A DNA stretch of 64,000 bases from Aselliscus stoliczkanus. Taxonomy: Eukaryota > Chordata > Mammalia > Chiroptera > Hipposideridae. The notes under the pieces were generated by a model. It did no database searches and was not told the DNA's origin. It saw only the letters and a program-made list of their open reading frames with translations. Below are positions 11,330 to 23,645 of the stretch, piece after piece. The DNA lies in the NCBI GenBank assembly GCA_033961575.1, contig CM066729.1, positions 97,591,001-97,655,000 of the forward strand, given 5' to 3'. A program made the position numbers and the translations under genes. The stretch's first letter is position 1; every line of letters begins with the position of its first letter.

Positions 11330-13811
11330 TCTATTCCACGGCTTGCATAATCAATATTATTTAACAAAAACTTCAAATGAATATATTTTGGACTCTTTAG
11401 ATTAGTGCTCCAGCTCACATGTAGCAAGTCAAGTGATTATTTCCTGTTATAATTATCTTTTGACAGGAAGGAGAGGGAAGGAAAAAAATGAGCAAAGTTA
11501 GTAAAAATGGGACATTTTGTTTCCTGTAGGTCTAGTATAATACTAATTAGTCTATTACTCATTCAAGGCAGTATATAGAATGTGCTGTATAGATATGGTA
11601 AGATTCATTGATTAATGCAAAGTCTATTCTTTCCTGAGACTGAGAAGGGGCCAGAAGAGCAATGGGTGGAAACAGGAAAGCAAATTTAGAAACCACTTAG
11701 GATGTTAGACATAAGTGAAAAATCCACTTTAAACAGATTTGGTACATGGTTTCAAATGATAGTGAACTTCATTTCCTCATCTCTGTGGCTTTTGTTATAA
11801 TGTCCGCATTCTCAGGGAGGATTCAGGAACAAAGGGTGCGCGGCCTCCTCTCAAAGTCTTCAGATATAGTGTAGAGAAATTGATTTAATTAGTGTTGTGG
11901 ATTTCAGTGGATTTTTATTGTATTGTATTTTTAACAGAGCAATTAGAAATGTGTGTATCCACATTAAATAAACCATTTCACCCTAAATTAAAAGTAACTT
12001 TTCCTTTGAAAAGTTACATTTGTTACTAAGAATAATTAATCTAAAATGAAAGTGACACTCTAAACACATTGTGTCTTTTAAAACAAGATTGTGGGTAAGC
12101 AGGGAAGGTTCCCTTAAAAGCCTTTTTAATACATTTGAACCAGCACCATCTGTTCATCTTCCTATATCAGATTCTTTAACTTGGTGAGTCCGTGTGAGCA
12201 AGGTTACTTATTTTGTGGCAGAACACTGTGCTAATATTCTGCCTCAGAATATACAGAAATGTCTGTTTTTCTTTCTCTTACTGATGTGATTAAAACTCTG
12301 ACCTAAATTTGTGCATACTAATAAGTGGACAGGTTGGAGGGGAAGGAAGTGGACCGTTTCATTGCCATCCCGGTTCCAGAGTTGATTTTAAGGACAAAAT
12401 AACAACATCCACCGTCTGGAAAGGCCAAGATGAATTGAGCAATAACGAGCATTTTTCCCCCTTTAGTCAGCACAGATCTGCAACCTTTTTTTTTTTTCTT
12501 CCTCATTTTAGCCGCATCAGGTTAATAGCAAGATACACGGGGTGGAAAGGAGGGAAGGCAGGGAGATAGAGTGAATAAACATGCTGTATACAAAAAGCCA
12601 CAACGCAGACCCCCATTTTCAATATTTTATCCTCTAAACATTTCTAAGTCATCCCTAAATCCTTTCTAAAAGCAATTTGAATAGCTCTAAGACAAAATGT
12701 GTCGACCTAGCTAAAAACAAAAACAAAGTAGCAGCGACACAAAATGAATGACCCCCATGATGTTTCTAAAGGGGCATTACCTGCGTGCACTCACTGCCTC
12801 ATTGAAAGGTGACACATTTTCTTCCTCCAGTAAACAGCTGTGCTCCTTCATTGCGCAGGCCGAGCAGTCCTCTGTAGATGCTGTTTAAGGTGATAAAAAG
12901 CCTGCAGAACACCACAACTTGAATGACCTATGACTGTGATATTCGATTTAGGAGGCACTCACTTGGGTTTTATTGTGCCTGTGTCTGCTTATCAGCAGTG
13001 AAGCTGGAGGCTGCTCATATTTATCTAACACAGAGAGATATGACACGTAGAGTGACCGAGCACAAGTAAAACAACTAGTGGTGTCGTGGACTTCTCTCTC
13101 CATATGTGTACTGCAGTTCAGCCTCTGGATATTGGAACCTGAGTGCCCATGTGCTTAGCCTCACGTCTAAAATATTGCGTAGGAAAAATTAATGTGCATT
13201 TGAAAAAAAGCAATTCTTTTACTCAAGAAAAATCATAGTGGATGAATGAACATAGCTATCTGGGTGATCGTAATGTAGAATCGTAAGCAATTTGGAATGT
13301 TTTCAAATATTCGAGCCAAAATGTGCAAAGTTGCATGTTGTTTGACTCATGCATTCTTTTCAGTAAATTTATCTCAGTCCTTCAAGATGACAAATGTTGC
13401 CTTCTGAAAGAGGTGATGTTGCACCGCTGTCTTACTGTTGCTCAGAAAAGTATGACATTTTTATCATCCACCCTCTTATTTCACAGGACCCTATTTTTCC
13501 CCACAGCCCCCACCCCTCTCCCCACCCCCACCCATATGAGGTAGAGTCCCTTGAGTCTGTAATTGGCAGGAGATGAAGCGATGATGGGGAGTGATCACAG
13601 TCAATAGCTTTGATTAACAATAAGGTGGAAAATTAGCAATGCTAGCATTCAGCCATCCTGCCCTCTCCCTCCCCATATGCTCCCTCAGTCCGCGCTGGCG
13701 GCCTCACAGGGGGCAGTCAGAGCCCTCCGCCAGCTTTGAAGTGTAGCAAAGGTGCAGACAGCGCAGAGAATTAGGGAAATTAAGGAGCAGAAGTAGAAAG
13801 TGTAAGCCAAG
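11330..13811. promoter_or_regulatory. Repeat-poor block upstream of the ROBO1 exon; candidate regulatory DNA
   Basis: I see no SINE, LINE, LTR or DNA-transposon signature across about 2.5 kb here, in contrast with most of the window. The part at 12780-13130 has a CAGCTG E-box (near 12834), a TTATCA GATA-type site (near 12990) and moderate GC. A C-rich tract lies at about 13499-13533, and G+C rises toward the exon. These features are common in enhancers and promoters, but motif content alone is weak evidence. No CpG island is obvious. Its function is an inference from position and lack of repeats. Confidence 0.3.
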
Positions 13812-13995
13812 ATGCTGAGACCTTCGCACAGCTTAGTGTGCCGCAGGAGGGACGAGGAGAAAGTGTGCTGTGTGTTGTCCTTGTGTGTGTTTCTGTCACA
13901 TGTGGATTTACTTGTGTCTGGACATGCTGTGATCGAAATGGCAACTACTGTTACTACTATGACCCCATCAGCAGCTCTGGTGTTGTTTTCGACAG
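13812..13995 (+). other. Open frame continuous with the ROBO1 exon; possible alternative first exon
   Basis: The reading frame of the ROBO1 exon stays open upstream for 61 codons, back to an ATG at 13812 just after a TAA at 13803-13805. An in-frame ATG at 13938 has G at -3 and G at +4, a good initiation context. From it the peptide begins [19 protein letters not shown] and runs directly into the exon sequence. The hydrophobic part is short and is not a convincing signal peptide. The local base composition is richer in G+C than the surrounding intron. This could be an alternative promoter and first exon, or just intron that happens to be open. Confidence 0.3.
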
Positions 13996-14079
13996 ACCCT
14001 GAAGACCTAGAGAGGGGCAAGGACAACGGGACGCCAATCCCCACCTCTGATAACGATGACAATTCGCTGGGCTATACAG
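13996..14079 (+). CDS. ROBO1: ROBO1 exon encoding the N-terminal segment before Ig1 (partial gene)
   Basis: This is a single 84-base internal exon. Read in frame it gives a codon split at its first base, then [10 protein letters not shown], then [18 protein letters not shown]. From memory this matches the acidic linker between the signal peptide and the first Ig domain of ROBO1, the SLIT receptor of the plasma membrane that steers axons and migrating cells. The upstream bases end ...TTTTCGACAG, an AG acceptor with a G-interrupted pyrimidine tract. The downstream bases are CAG then GTAGAG, a good donor. Both ends are phase 1, so skipping the exon keeps the frame. Alternatives are the paralogue ROBO2, or a longer exon if transcription starts upstream. 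No other ROBO1 exon lies in the window, which fits the gene's very large 5' introns. Identity rests on recalled family sequence, not on an alignment. Confidence 0.85.
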
Positions 14080-16155
14080 GTAGAGTGTTTCCCAAATACT
14101 AACAGCCCATTCCTCATAAAATGCCTCCACCTCCATCAATCATCAACCACCTGTGTAAAATTATCTAATCATCCCTGCTTCCAGCTAACAACCCAACTTC
14201 TCATTTCCCAGACTTCATTCTTCAGCTAGGGTGTCATTTTGCTAAAGTAAACCCTTTGGGGAAAAGAAATCTGACATAAAAACTGCATGCACCCTTAATG
14301 TCTATTTTTAATAATAATGAATGCTTCTCAGCCTGCAACTTTGATATTGCTAATATGTTTAGAGGGATAATGCTTTCTTAGAGATTTAACATTTGACTAA
14401 ATTGCTATAAAGACATAAAGACTACTGATGGGGTTTTTAAATTATCTGTATATTTTTTGGTTACACTTGTAATCTTATGAACAAGAAGCAAACTTTTAAC
14501 AAGAGTGATGCAAATCATAATTACCAACTTATATTTCAGGATTGTGTTTGCATGACTTGTTACCTCATCTACAAACTACTTCATAAATAGATGCATGTAT
14601 ACACCAGCATAAAAGTAACAAATTAACTAACTGAATGTGTTGGAAATAATTCATATTATAAATATCTAAGAACGATCACCCTGGAAATATGTAAATGTTT
14701 CATACAGAATTTGTGAGTATAGTTATAAATATAATTGCATAAGTTACACATCAAACTTGGATACAATTTGACTACAACTTTATATAAAAGCAAAGAACAA
14801 AGTGTATAATTTATAATCCATTGAATCAGATAATGATGTGATAATGGTCTTGTAGAATAGCAGCTATTTATTATTTTTATTAGTTCTTATTAGCACAGTT
14901 CTCCATAAAATTTGATAGGTTGTGGACTGTGGAGGTTTGGGAGGTGGGTAATTCAAATAATAGATAATGGAGAACTCTGTATCATTACAATCTTACAGAT
15001 GACTGTGTTAAAAAGAGAATAATCCAATAGACACATTTTACTTTGCTATAAAGCAATAAACTGGTACTTTACTTTAGAAGCATCCTCACTATCTTAGATA
15101 TAATTGTTTCCAATAGTATCCCTCATCTACATAAATCTGGATTTTAAACACTTGGAATAAGTACTAAAATTAATAACACCTTTATAAGCAACTTTCATAT
15201 TTATTATATTTATTTTAGTCTTATAGATATCTCATTCTCATTTTACTTGTATCTTTCAACCTAAGAACTGAGATTAAAGGACCAGCAAATCAAAGTCCAT
15301 TGGTGGTGTGATTGTCAGGGAGTTGGTATGATACTTTTCCAGAAACTTAGCTAGGACCACAGTAGTAAATGTCATTTCTTAATACCATACATACCAAGGA
15401 AGTTCATGTATATATGAAAGGAGGAATCCGAGGTCTTTCTTTCTTATGGCTGTCCTCATTCACCCATGTATCCTGGTTCTATTTCCTTGTGCTCACACAG
15501 TCTAAATAACTGCATTGTTTAGATACACTAATAGGGTTTGCTCTTTGTCTTTTATGGATTTCCTGAAAATTGCATATAACCAATGCATAAATCACATTGG
15601 AGAGTTGAATTAAGAGAACTTCAACAACAATGCATTTGAAACCAAATGTAGCATTTTTGACTTTTTCATTCCTATTTATTTTTCTCCTTTAATTAGTTAA
15701 TTAGTAGTCAGGTTTCTGCTATTAAACATATCATTAGATGAATTACTGCAAGGAAGTAAACATAAAATGAACTTTATATTCTATAAGGAAACTAAAGTAG
15801 CACATTTAATAAAGTGACTGGAAAACAATCTTAGGAATAACCTTGTTCCTGAGACTGTAACTACTTATAACATCCTAGTATGAAAGGAAGTTTATTCTGT
15901 GCATTTTGTTTTAGTATATTCTTGATTATTCAGGAACCTCCATTCTACTATATGAATTCAACATGCTATTTGTGTCTCTTTCATCTGCACATTAACCATT
16001 TCTTTCCTCCTTAAAAACTCCTTTGGAAGTGACAAGAAAAATTAAATAGAGGAAATGATTTTTGTCTGCTTGACAACAATTATAAAGAAAGATCTCAGTT
16101 GGCCCTGAAGTTGAAGTAATCGTACAAAGTATTACTTGAAACTGTCTTTAGGTTT
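14080..16155. other. ROBO1: ROBO1 intron immediately after the exon, unique
   Basis: It starts with the donor GTAGAG at 14080. No repeats or genes are recognised in the next 2 kb, which is AT-rich. Confidence 0.5.
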
Positions 16156-16159
16156 CTCT

Positions 16160-16206
16160 TTTTGTGTGTGTGCATGTGTGCAAGTGTGTGTGTGTGTGTG
16201 TGTGTG
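16160..16206. repeat. (TG)n microsatellite, interrupted
   Basis: TG repeats are broken by CA and CAAG interruptions, with the cleanest run at about 16185-16206. Confidence 0.9.
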
Positions 16207-16649
16207 AATTTGCTTTACTGTGATCACTTGTAATTGAGTTAATAAAATCTTTATATTATATATAAGGTAATTCAGTTCAGAGGGAAGTGAGATGGCCTGT
16301 CTGCTCAGGAACGTTTTTACATATTTCATGGAAATTGTCTATAGTTAAGTATGTCTAGAGTGTGATAGGTCTGGATACAGCAAAAAGAACATTTTTAGAA
16401 ATAAAATATAAATATTAAGCACATTTGAGAATATACAAAGCAGTTGTCAAATAAATCATTGATATGGGTGAGTGGCTAGTTAAATTTCTATGAATGTTAA
16501 GTAAACATATCTAGTATTTTTTGCAGGGTCCATAATTTTGCACACTGTCTCAACATGACTGTGCAAATTGTATATACTGGATGTTTATTTTTTAGTACAT
16601 GTTGCTTGACTTCATTGAGATGACATGTGAGACTTTTCTCCCTTCCCCT

Positions 16650-16778
16650 AATATTCATATATATGAATATATGCACATACATATTCATATATATTATATT
16701 ATATATATACACACATTCATATATGTGAATATATAAACATATATATGAATATATATATATACACACACATATATATGC
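16650..16778. repeat. AT/TG low-complexity tract
   Basis: Alternating 'atatatgaatatat' and 'cacacat' words make a nearly self-complementary tract. Confidence 0.85.
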
Positions 16779-18409
16779 AAATCTTCCCATAGGAATCTAT
16801 ACAATTCTGGAAAACATATTTCGTGAAATATGAAGTGGTGGTCCCAAAAGAAGATTACCAATTCATTAAAATTCACATTCACACACCCCAATTCTCCCTT
16901 TTTTGACCACTACAAAGAGTATAATTTCCGCTGCAAGCTAATTTGTCACTACAACATCTGTTCTGCTCCTCAAACCATGTGGGACCATCACCCTCAAATT
17001 GACACATCAAACTAGAATCCATGGATCTCATATCACACACATGGATTTATTTTTTTATTCATGATCTAGTCAGCAAATAATAATCTCTTATTAATAGTAC
17101 TTGCAGCTTAAACCATACACTCTATTTACCTAAATTGTGTAAGTGATTTAATTGAGAGTCCCAGGAAAAAATAACATGGTATAGAGTTCAGGGTAGAAGC
17201 ATATATTGATTCCTTTTCTCCTTACCATCTGCAAATGCAATATCATAAAGCTATGTAGAGTCTGAAAACATTTTGGTCTTTCTCCTACTAATCGATGAAT
17301 GCTGAGCGATTTCTAAGGTGGCACTGCAGTGTGCTATTAAAGTGGACTTGTGCAATATTTACAGAGAAGTGGCCTATTTCCTGTTTAACCAAGCATGTCA
17401 TAAATATTTGAGCTTATTTAAACTGTTCAAAGTATATAGCCTTGTTGCAATAACAACTAAGATGGGGTTTAAATCAGGTCTTTGTGGGGTTAGACACACA
17501 TCCCAAACAGGTGTATGTAATAATCAATGTTGTTTTTTAAAAGGAGCTTCTGAAAATAGTACATTGTTTATTGACTTCTAGAATTGCATATGGAGTTTTG
17601 CAAATATGAAAAAATTAAGTAATATGTCTAAGAATATTTAAATGTTTGAAAGATACACATAACCCATGCACAGCTTTAAGACAGTGACACAAAATTTAAA
17701 TTTGTTGATACATAAAAATTCAGGGAATAAGTGGGAGCTAATGACAACCTAATAATATTCTTAATCTGTTTTTAGAAAACAGTAATTATTAATTTGAAAA
17801 TAAATTAACTTTATTTGTTTTTCTGAATACCAAAAAAGTCTACAAATTTGATTTGTAATGTCTAAACTATATCCTTTGTCCCCATTTCTATAAGATATTA
17901 TCCCATCTTCACAGGTCAGTTTTAAGGATTTGTCTCCTTTGTTTACAATAGCATATTGGAAGAAAGCTAAATGCAAATTTAAAAAGCTTAAAACTAAACA
18001 ACTGTCAGTTATGTTAGTGTCAGTTCAAGTAAAAATCTAGTCATGGAATGTCAGAAATTCCAGAGTAATTTCAAATGAGGAGAATGGTGTCTTCTACCCA
18101 TCAATACTACCTCCAAGTAAAGTTTCAATATAATTTTGTTCAGAAGGAAACAAAATATATGTACTCTTATATATAAAAAAAAATATATCATGGAAAAAAA
18201 TAGTATGTTTGCCCATAGGCACACAGGTAGTAACTCCAAAACCACGTTTCACCTCATGATTTGGAACCTCAACAAGTAACTGTTAATCAGTGATGTCATT
18301 GATTCGTCTGTCTGTCTGTATTCTTAATTGCATAGCTTCACAATTAAAATAAAACAGAAACTCCATTGTGGCATATGCATTTTAAAAGAAAACATTATGT
18401 GTCAACACT
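16779..18409. other. Unique AT-rich intron
   Basis: No gene or confidently named repeat is recognised. Confidence 0.45.
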
Positions 18410-18560
18410 AATAACTAGCATTTATTATCACTTTATGTATACGATGCCATTTTCTAAATATTTTACATGCAGTAACTCATTTAATCCTCCTAACAACGGA
18501 CTCAGATGGTGCTATTTTTAATAATGACTGTACATTATATCTGCTTCAATATTATAGACA
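18410..18560 (-). repeat. MIR-family SINE, degenerate
   Basis: It reads 'taactagcatttatta', 'ttttacatgcagtaactcatttaatcctcctaac', 'aacggactcagatggtgctattt'. This is the reverse complement of the 3' half of MIR. Confidence 0.75.
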
Positions 18561-19924
18561 AGAAGTAGTCTAAAATTAATTAGGCATATTTCAGCCTCCC
18601 AGAGACTTTAATTTAAATGAGGTTGTGGCGATAAGCTACATTTGAGCATGTAGTTAGCAATTAAGTAAGTTAGTCATGTTCATTCTACACAACAGCTCAC
18701 TTCTAGTCATCATTATTTTATGTCTGCTAATTCTCGTCCAACACTTATTATCATCACAATAACTAAAGCACATATTTTTTTTAAAAAATCAAATAGGCAG
18801 AAGCTTTAAACAAAAACAAGCAGGTCCCTACTCCACCTCCCTATTCTTGAATCCACTTCCCTTAAACAACCTTTTTCTTACTCTTTTACATGCTTCTTCT
18901 AGTAATGTCCTTTATATTTTAAATGAAATGTATACACATATAATTCTAATACTTTTTAATTTGTCAGTTTTAAACATTATCTAATAAATATTGTCCCCAT
19001 GTTTCACCATCACATTCTTAGTTGGTAAATTAATAATGAGAGTTTACTTTGATTTGACTAAGTGAGTTGTTCCTTGGTTGAGTCTACTACAGAGCCAAGT
19101 AGAATACTATAATAGCATTTCCTTCTTTGTACAAGATTGTTCATTTTCTGGAGTAAATAATTGCAGTTTTTAGCTTCTAAATGCTTACTCATATCTAATG
19201 TTCCATCTGTCTGAATTTTCCCAGATATCTCTCTCATAAAACTCTCCGTGGTTTTGTCCCCAACTCAATGGTTTCTTGCTAGACCTGCGACTTTTTTCTG
19301 TCACTTGTTTATGTTAGATCTCCTATTTCCTACATCTCTTTTTTTTCTCCTTCCCGGTTTACCCTCTTCTTAACTGTAGCCTTCTCCCCAGAAAGCGTAT
19401 CATAATAGAACTTCAAAAACATCAAAAAACAAAGAAGAGTTACTATGATGTGTTTTGTGGTGGCTTGTCCATCTTTGCTTATTTATTTTCCTTGATTATG
19501 CTGGGTACTGGATGGGCCCTTTCAAAATGGAGGATCATTTATTTCTGTTATGGGAATTTTATTTGTTTTATTATTATTATTTTTTATAATGCTCCATTCC
19601 TGTTTTCTCTGCTCTCCTTGAAATTGCTATTAGTCAGAAAGTGGACCTCTTAAATTGATTCGTTAGGTCACATATTTTCTAATTTCTAATTCTTTGTCAT
19701 TTTCTTTCCAACTTTCTGGGAAACATCATTGATTTCTATTGTCTATCAATGCTTTTAGAACATTTTTGTTCTTTTTATCATATATTGAATTTCTGAGGTC
19801 TTTTTTCTGCTGATGTTTAAAGAGCTTCGATAAGTCAAAATTTCATGCCAATTTTTCTGACTTTAGCCAACTGCTTTTTCTGCTATGCACCTGCAGCTCT
19901 CAAAATATAGATAAAGTATTAGGA
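18561..19924. other. Unique AT-rich intron
   Basis: No gene is recognised. Old unnamed repeat remnants are possible. Confidence 0.4.
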
Positions 19925-20045
19925 ATCTACACAAAATTCACTGGATTACAGGTGAGGAACCTGAGACCCTTAAAGCTGTCATGAGTTAACCAAGATAGTA
20001 CACATATTTAGCAGTCAGGACTTATCTAGAATCAGAACTTTAAAA
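19925..20045 (-). repeat. MIR-family SINE fragment
   Basis: 'attacaggtgaggaacctgagac', 'gagttaaccaagatagtacacatatttagcagtcagga' is the reverse complement of the MIR core ('acagatgaggaaactgag...cacacagctagtaagtggcagag'). Confidence 0.6.
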
Positions 20046-20866
20046 TACATTTTTAGTTAGTTTTTCAACTTAAAATATTTCACAGAATTTCTAGGGAATA
20101 AGAAAATGTAGGAAAATGTAGAACAAAGTAAAATCAATACTACTCTTTAGTGGTTACATATATGTTTTAGTATTTATATTTGGCTCTAGAAAATAATATA
20201 TTAATTTACAAGTTTATATAAAATATCTATTCTATTCTCTATGAAATATCTGGATAATTATTTATTCATTTACTTAAACAAAATTTACATAGTAAGTGCT
20301 AAACAGGGTAAAGTATTGTACTAAGTACATAGGGTTATGTAAATAGATGTAAACTCTATTAGGATCAATACCATATATGGCTCCTCTTTGGATCATCAGA
20401 AATGGTGGTCCCTTGCTCTTTGACAGCTTGTGCATCATTAATTTGTGCTTTATAACAAATTAATAAACATTTTTTAAAATAGTAAATTAAATTAAACTAT
20501 TTCTACTCCTTCAGATTTATATTGGAAATAAAATCATAACCTCATGTCAGTTTAACCAATTGGGTTCATCTTTAATAGTTAAGGGAAAGAGATACAAATT
20601 TTTTCACAGTTATAAAGCTAAAAAATTTGTGACTTGTTTTGAGTGACTTCAGGTATTAGGCAATTCTGCCAATTTTCTGAAAATATAAAAGAAACCATAT
20701 GAGACAGAAGACTGAGATCATGGGTTAAATTTATGTGTAATACTCCAAAAGTCTTTCTCCTTAAGTTGAGAGAAAAAGGGGAAAAAAGTTTTTGTTTTCA
20801 TAATAATTAACAATATGGAGTAGATGAACCTAGCTCTGTCGTCCTGAAGTTTAAGAGATATGGGAC

Positions 20867-21308
20867 GGGGTCGGCCAATTGGCATGTTGGGACACCAGTG
20901 TCCCCAGTTTGGATCCCACATATGAGGGCCAGTGACACTGCCCTCCAAAGCTAAGATGGTGAACAACAGCTCCACCTGGAACTGGGCTGCTGTGAATCCC
21001 CAGGTCGACATAGCTGTAGCCCCTGCTGCAGTGGGCTGCCATAGGCTACAGTGAGTGGCCGGAAGCCAGCATAAGTGGCTGGCAGTCAGTGTGAGCTGCC
21101 AAGAGCCACTGTGAGTGGCCATCAAGAGGCCAGTGACCCATCTGCCTCACCCGAGAAGAGTGCAATGATAATACCAACATTGGCCAGTGAAGCAATGTCC
21201 TCCACAACTAGACTGAAAAACAAAAGTACAGCAACTTGTCTGTTCCCCTTCCCCGGTTCTCCAACACTGTTCCCCCTCCCCCAAATCCCCAATAAAATCT
21301 TTAAAAAA
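20867..21308 (+). mobile_element. Long tRNA-headed T+ SINE
   Basis: A damaged head that has lost part of the A-box region is followed by 'gatcccacatatgagggccagtgacactgccctc'. Then come the long body with tandem 'gtgagtggcc' units, 'caacttgtctgttcccctt', and CAATAAAATCTTTAAAAA. A matching duplication flanks it: AAGAGATATGGGAC (20853-20866) and AAGAGACATGGGAC (21309-21322), with one mismatch. Open frames inside it (for example 20718-21125 on the minus strand) are by-products of the SINE. Confidence 0.9.
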
Positions 21309-21354
21309 AAGAGACATGGGACATGGAAGCTTCACCTGGGTTTAGCATTAAAAA

Positions 21355-22390
21355 GTACGTTAAAATATATCTGATAAGAGGTTAGTATCCAAAATCTATC
21401 GAGCAACACAACTCATGCAACTTAACTCCAAAAAAACAAGCAACCCAATTAAAACATGGGCAGAGGACCTGAATAGGTATTTCTCTAAAGAGGGCATACA
21501 AATGACCAGTAGACATATGAAAAGATGCTTAGCATCACTAATTATTAGAAAAAGGCAAATTAAAACCACATGCGATATCACTTCACACCTGTCAGAATGG
21601 CCATCATCAATAAATCAACAAACAATAAGTGGTGAGGATGTGGAGAAAAGGGAACCCTTGTGAATGGTTGGTGGGATTGCAAATTGATGCAACCACTATG
21701 GAAAGCAGTATGGAAGTTCCTCAAAAATTAAAAATAGGACTATCTTATGACCCAGCAATTCCCTCCTGGGTATTTATCCAAAGAAATCCAAAACACAATT
21801 CAAAATTATATATAAACCCCTATGCTCACTGCATCACTGTTTACAATAGTCAAGATATGGAAATAAGCAAAGTGTCCATCAATGGATGATTGGGTAAAGA
21901 AGATGTGGTACATATGTACAATGGAATATTACTCTGCCATTAAAAAAAATGAAATCTTACCATTTGCAACAATACAGATGGACCTAGAGAGTATTATGCT
22001 TAAGGAAATAAGACAGACTGAGAAAATTAATTCCATATGATCTCACTTATATGTGGAACCTAAAGAACAAATCAAATGAACAAACAAAACAGAAACAGAC
22101 CCGTAGATACAAACCACAAACTGATGGTTACTAGATGAGAGTGGGATTAGGGGGCTGGCTGAAGGGATTAAGGAGTACAAATTGGCAGTTACAAAATAGT
22201 CATGTGATATAAAATATAGTGTGGGGGATATAATCAATAATATTTTAAAAACTATAGTATCAAATGGGTACTAGACTTAGTACCCAGGGGGATCACTTTG
22301 TAAATTATATAAATGTCTAACCACTACACTGTACACCCTGAAACTAATATAAAATAATATTAAACATCAACCAGAAATAAAAAGAGAAAA
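21355..22390 (+). mobile_element. L1 LINE, 3' end of ORF2 and 3' UTR
   Basis: This is a 5'-truncated L1. Typical phrases occur in order: 'gaaaagatgcttagcatcac', 'gtcagaatggccatcatcaa', 'gaggatgtggagaaaaggga', 'tggtacatatgtacaatgga', 'tctcacttatatgtgga', then the 3' UTR ('gtctaaccactacactgtac', 'ctgaaactaatataa'). The ORF2 part carries stops and frameshifts, so it encodes nothing functional. Confidence 0.9.
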
Positions 22391-22394
22391 AAAG

Positions 22395-22572
22395 TCAGGG
22401 ATACATAGTACAGAATAAGAGTCAATAATGTTCTAATAACCATATAGAATGTCAGATGGGCAATAGACTGGGGTTATTACTTTGTGGGGTATATAAATAA
22501 ATGTCTAATCACTATGTTGTTTTGTACACCTGAAACTAATAAAAAATTTAATAAAATATTTTTAAAAAGGAG
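22395..22572 (+). mobile_element. Second L1 3' UTR tail, tandem to the first
   Basis: A second, diverged copy of the L1 end ('gtcagatgggcaatagac', 'gtctaatcactatgttg', 'cacctgaaactaat') follows directly behind the A-rich end of the preceding L1 in the same orientation. Confidence 0.75.
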
Positions 22573-23482
22573 AAAAAAGTAAATTAAAAATAGTAAGTTG
22601 ATCTCTAACAAAAATGGGATTCTATGAAAGAATAGTTTAAAGCAGTTTATCTAAATTAGTTTTTAAAATTTAGCAAATTTTGTGTTGTTTCACTAATTCT
22701 ATTTCTAGTATTTTTGGTGAACACTTTGGAGATTTACATTATTCCCAAAAGGCATTGACTATTATACAGAATTTGATATATTTTCAGTGTGGAAAACGTT
22801 GCCCCCTAAACATTTTAATTTTCTAAGGTGGGGGAAGAAAGATATAGTGTCAAAATGTTGATTTTAATAGGAAAATTGCACTTAATTTTATGCCCTTCAA
22901 ATAGAAGTTCAAGTGAGCAGAATACTTTTTATGAATACTTTTGATTTGAATTTTTGAGAGGATGCTCCCGATTTTTTTAAATGTATCCAAAAATAACAAA
23001 TTTTAGGGATATGTGGATAAGCAGACACACTCAGTAACAAAGTAAGTAGGTGCCCTTTAGGTATACTGACATCCTTAAGACAGAATAAAAGTTTTTGAAA
23101 GAAATTTTCATAAAATTTTAAGAAACTGTAACATAGCAGCTACAATAAAGCAACTCCCCAATTATCTAGCTAATTCAGTGAGAATCTTCATTTGCCCAGC
23201 AATTTGTACAAGACAATATTTTAACTTAACTATTCTCTGCATTGACTGCAGAGGCCTGGCTTTACCAATGTCTCCCTACTAACCCAGTAGACGTGTCCTA
23301 GGTCAAAGGTTTATTTATAAGCAGTACCTGCCAGCAGCATGATGCTCAGCTTCCAGTGAGAAGCTGTCAGGGAGCCGTCACATGCAGTCTCATTCCTGTA
23401 CTGTTTTGGATCCCTCTGCAGTTCTATGCAAAGCATCTTGCACTTTTATTTTAGGTTCCCCATCTCTTAAAAGATGGATTAT
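22573..23482. other. Unique intron
   Basis: No gene or named repeat is recognised. Confidence 0.45.
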
Positions 23483-23584
23483 TGGGGCAGCAGCCGGGTG
23501 GCTCAGTTGGTTAGAATGCGTGCTCTGAAAAAGGTTGGGGGTTCGATCCCTGAATGGGTCACTTTGAGCTGAGCCCTCCTTAGA
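23483..23584 (+). mobile_element. Divergent tRNA-headed SINE
   Basis: The head 'ccgggtggctcagttggttag' with A-box is followed by B-box GGTTCGATCCC-like sequence (GGGTTCGATCC), then 'gagctgagccctcctta'. It differs from the other SINE subfamilies in the window. Flanks GATGGATTATT (about 23473-23483) and TATGGCTTATT (about 23647-23657) look like a diverged target-site duplication. Confidence 0.75.
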
Positions 23585-23586
23585 AA

Positions 23587-23645
<59 letters not shown>

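Noticed and set aside
13996..14079. Assignment of the exon to ROBO2 instead of ROBO1
   Set aside because: The DPED...[18 protein letters not shown] segment is what I recall from the ROBO1 long isoform, whereas the ROBO2 N-termini I recall lack it. An alignment would settle it.
13432..14139. Minus-strand open frames overlapping the ROBO1 exon (up to 125 codons)
   Set aside because: They are antisense to a well-supported exon and lie in a G+C-rich area where open frames arise by chance. No family resemblance is seen.
16497..16891. Tyrosine/isoleucine-rich open frames
   Set aside because: They are translations of the AT/CA low-complexity tract at 16650-16778. The same applies near 35.8 kb and 53.4 kb.
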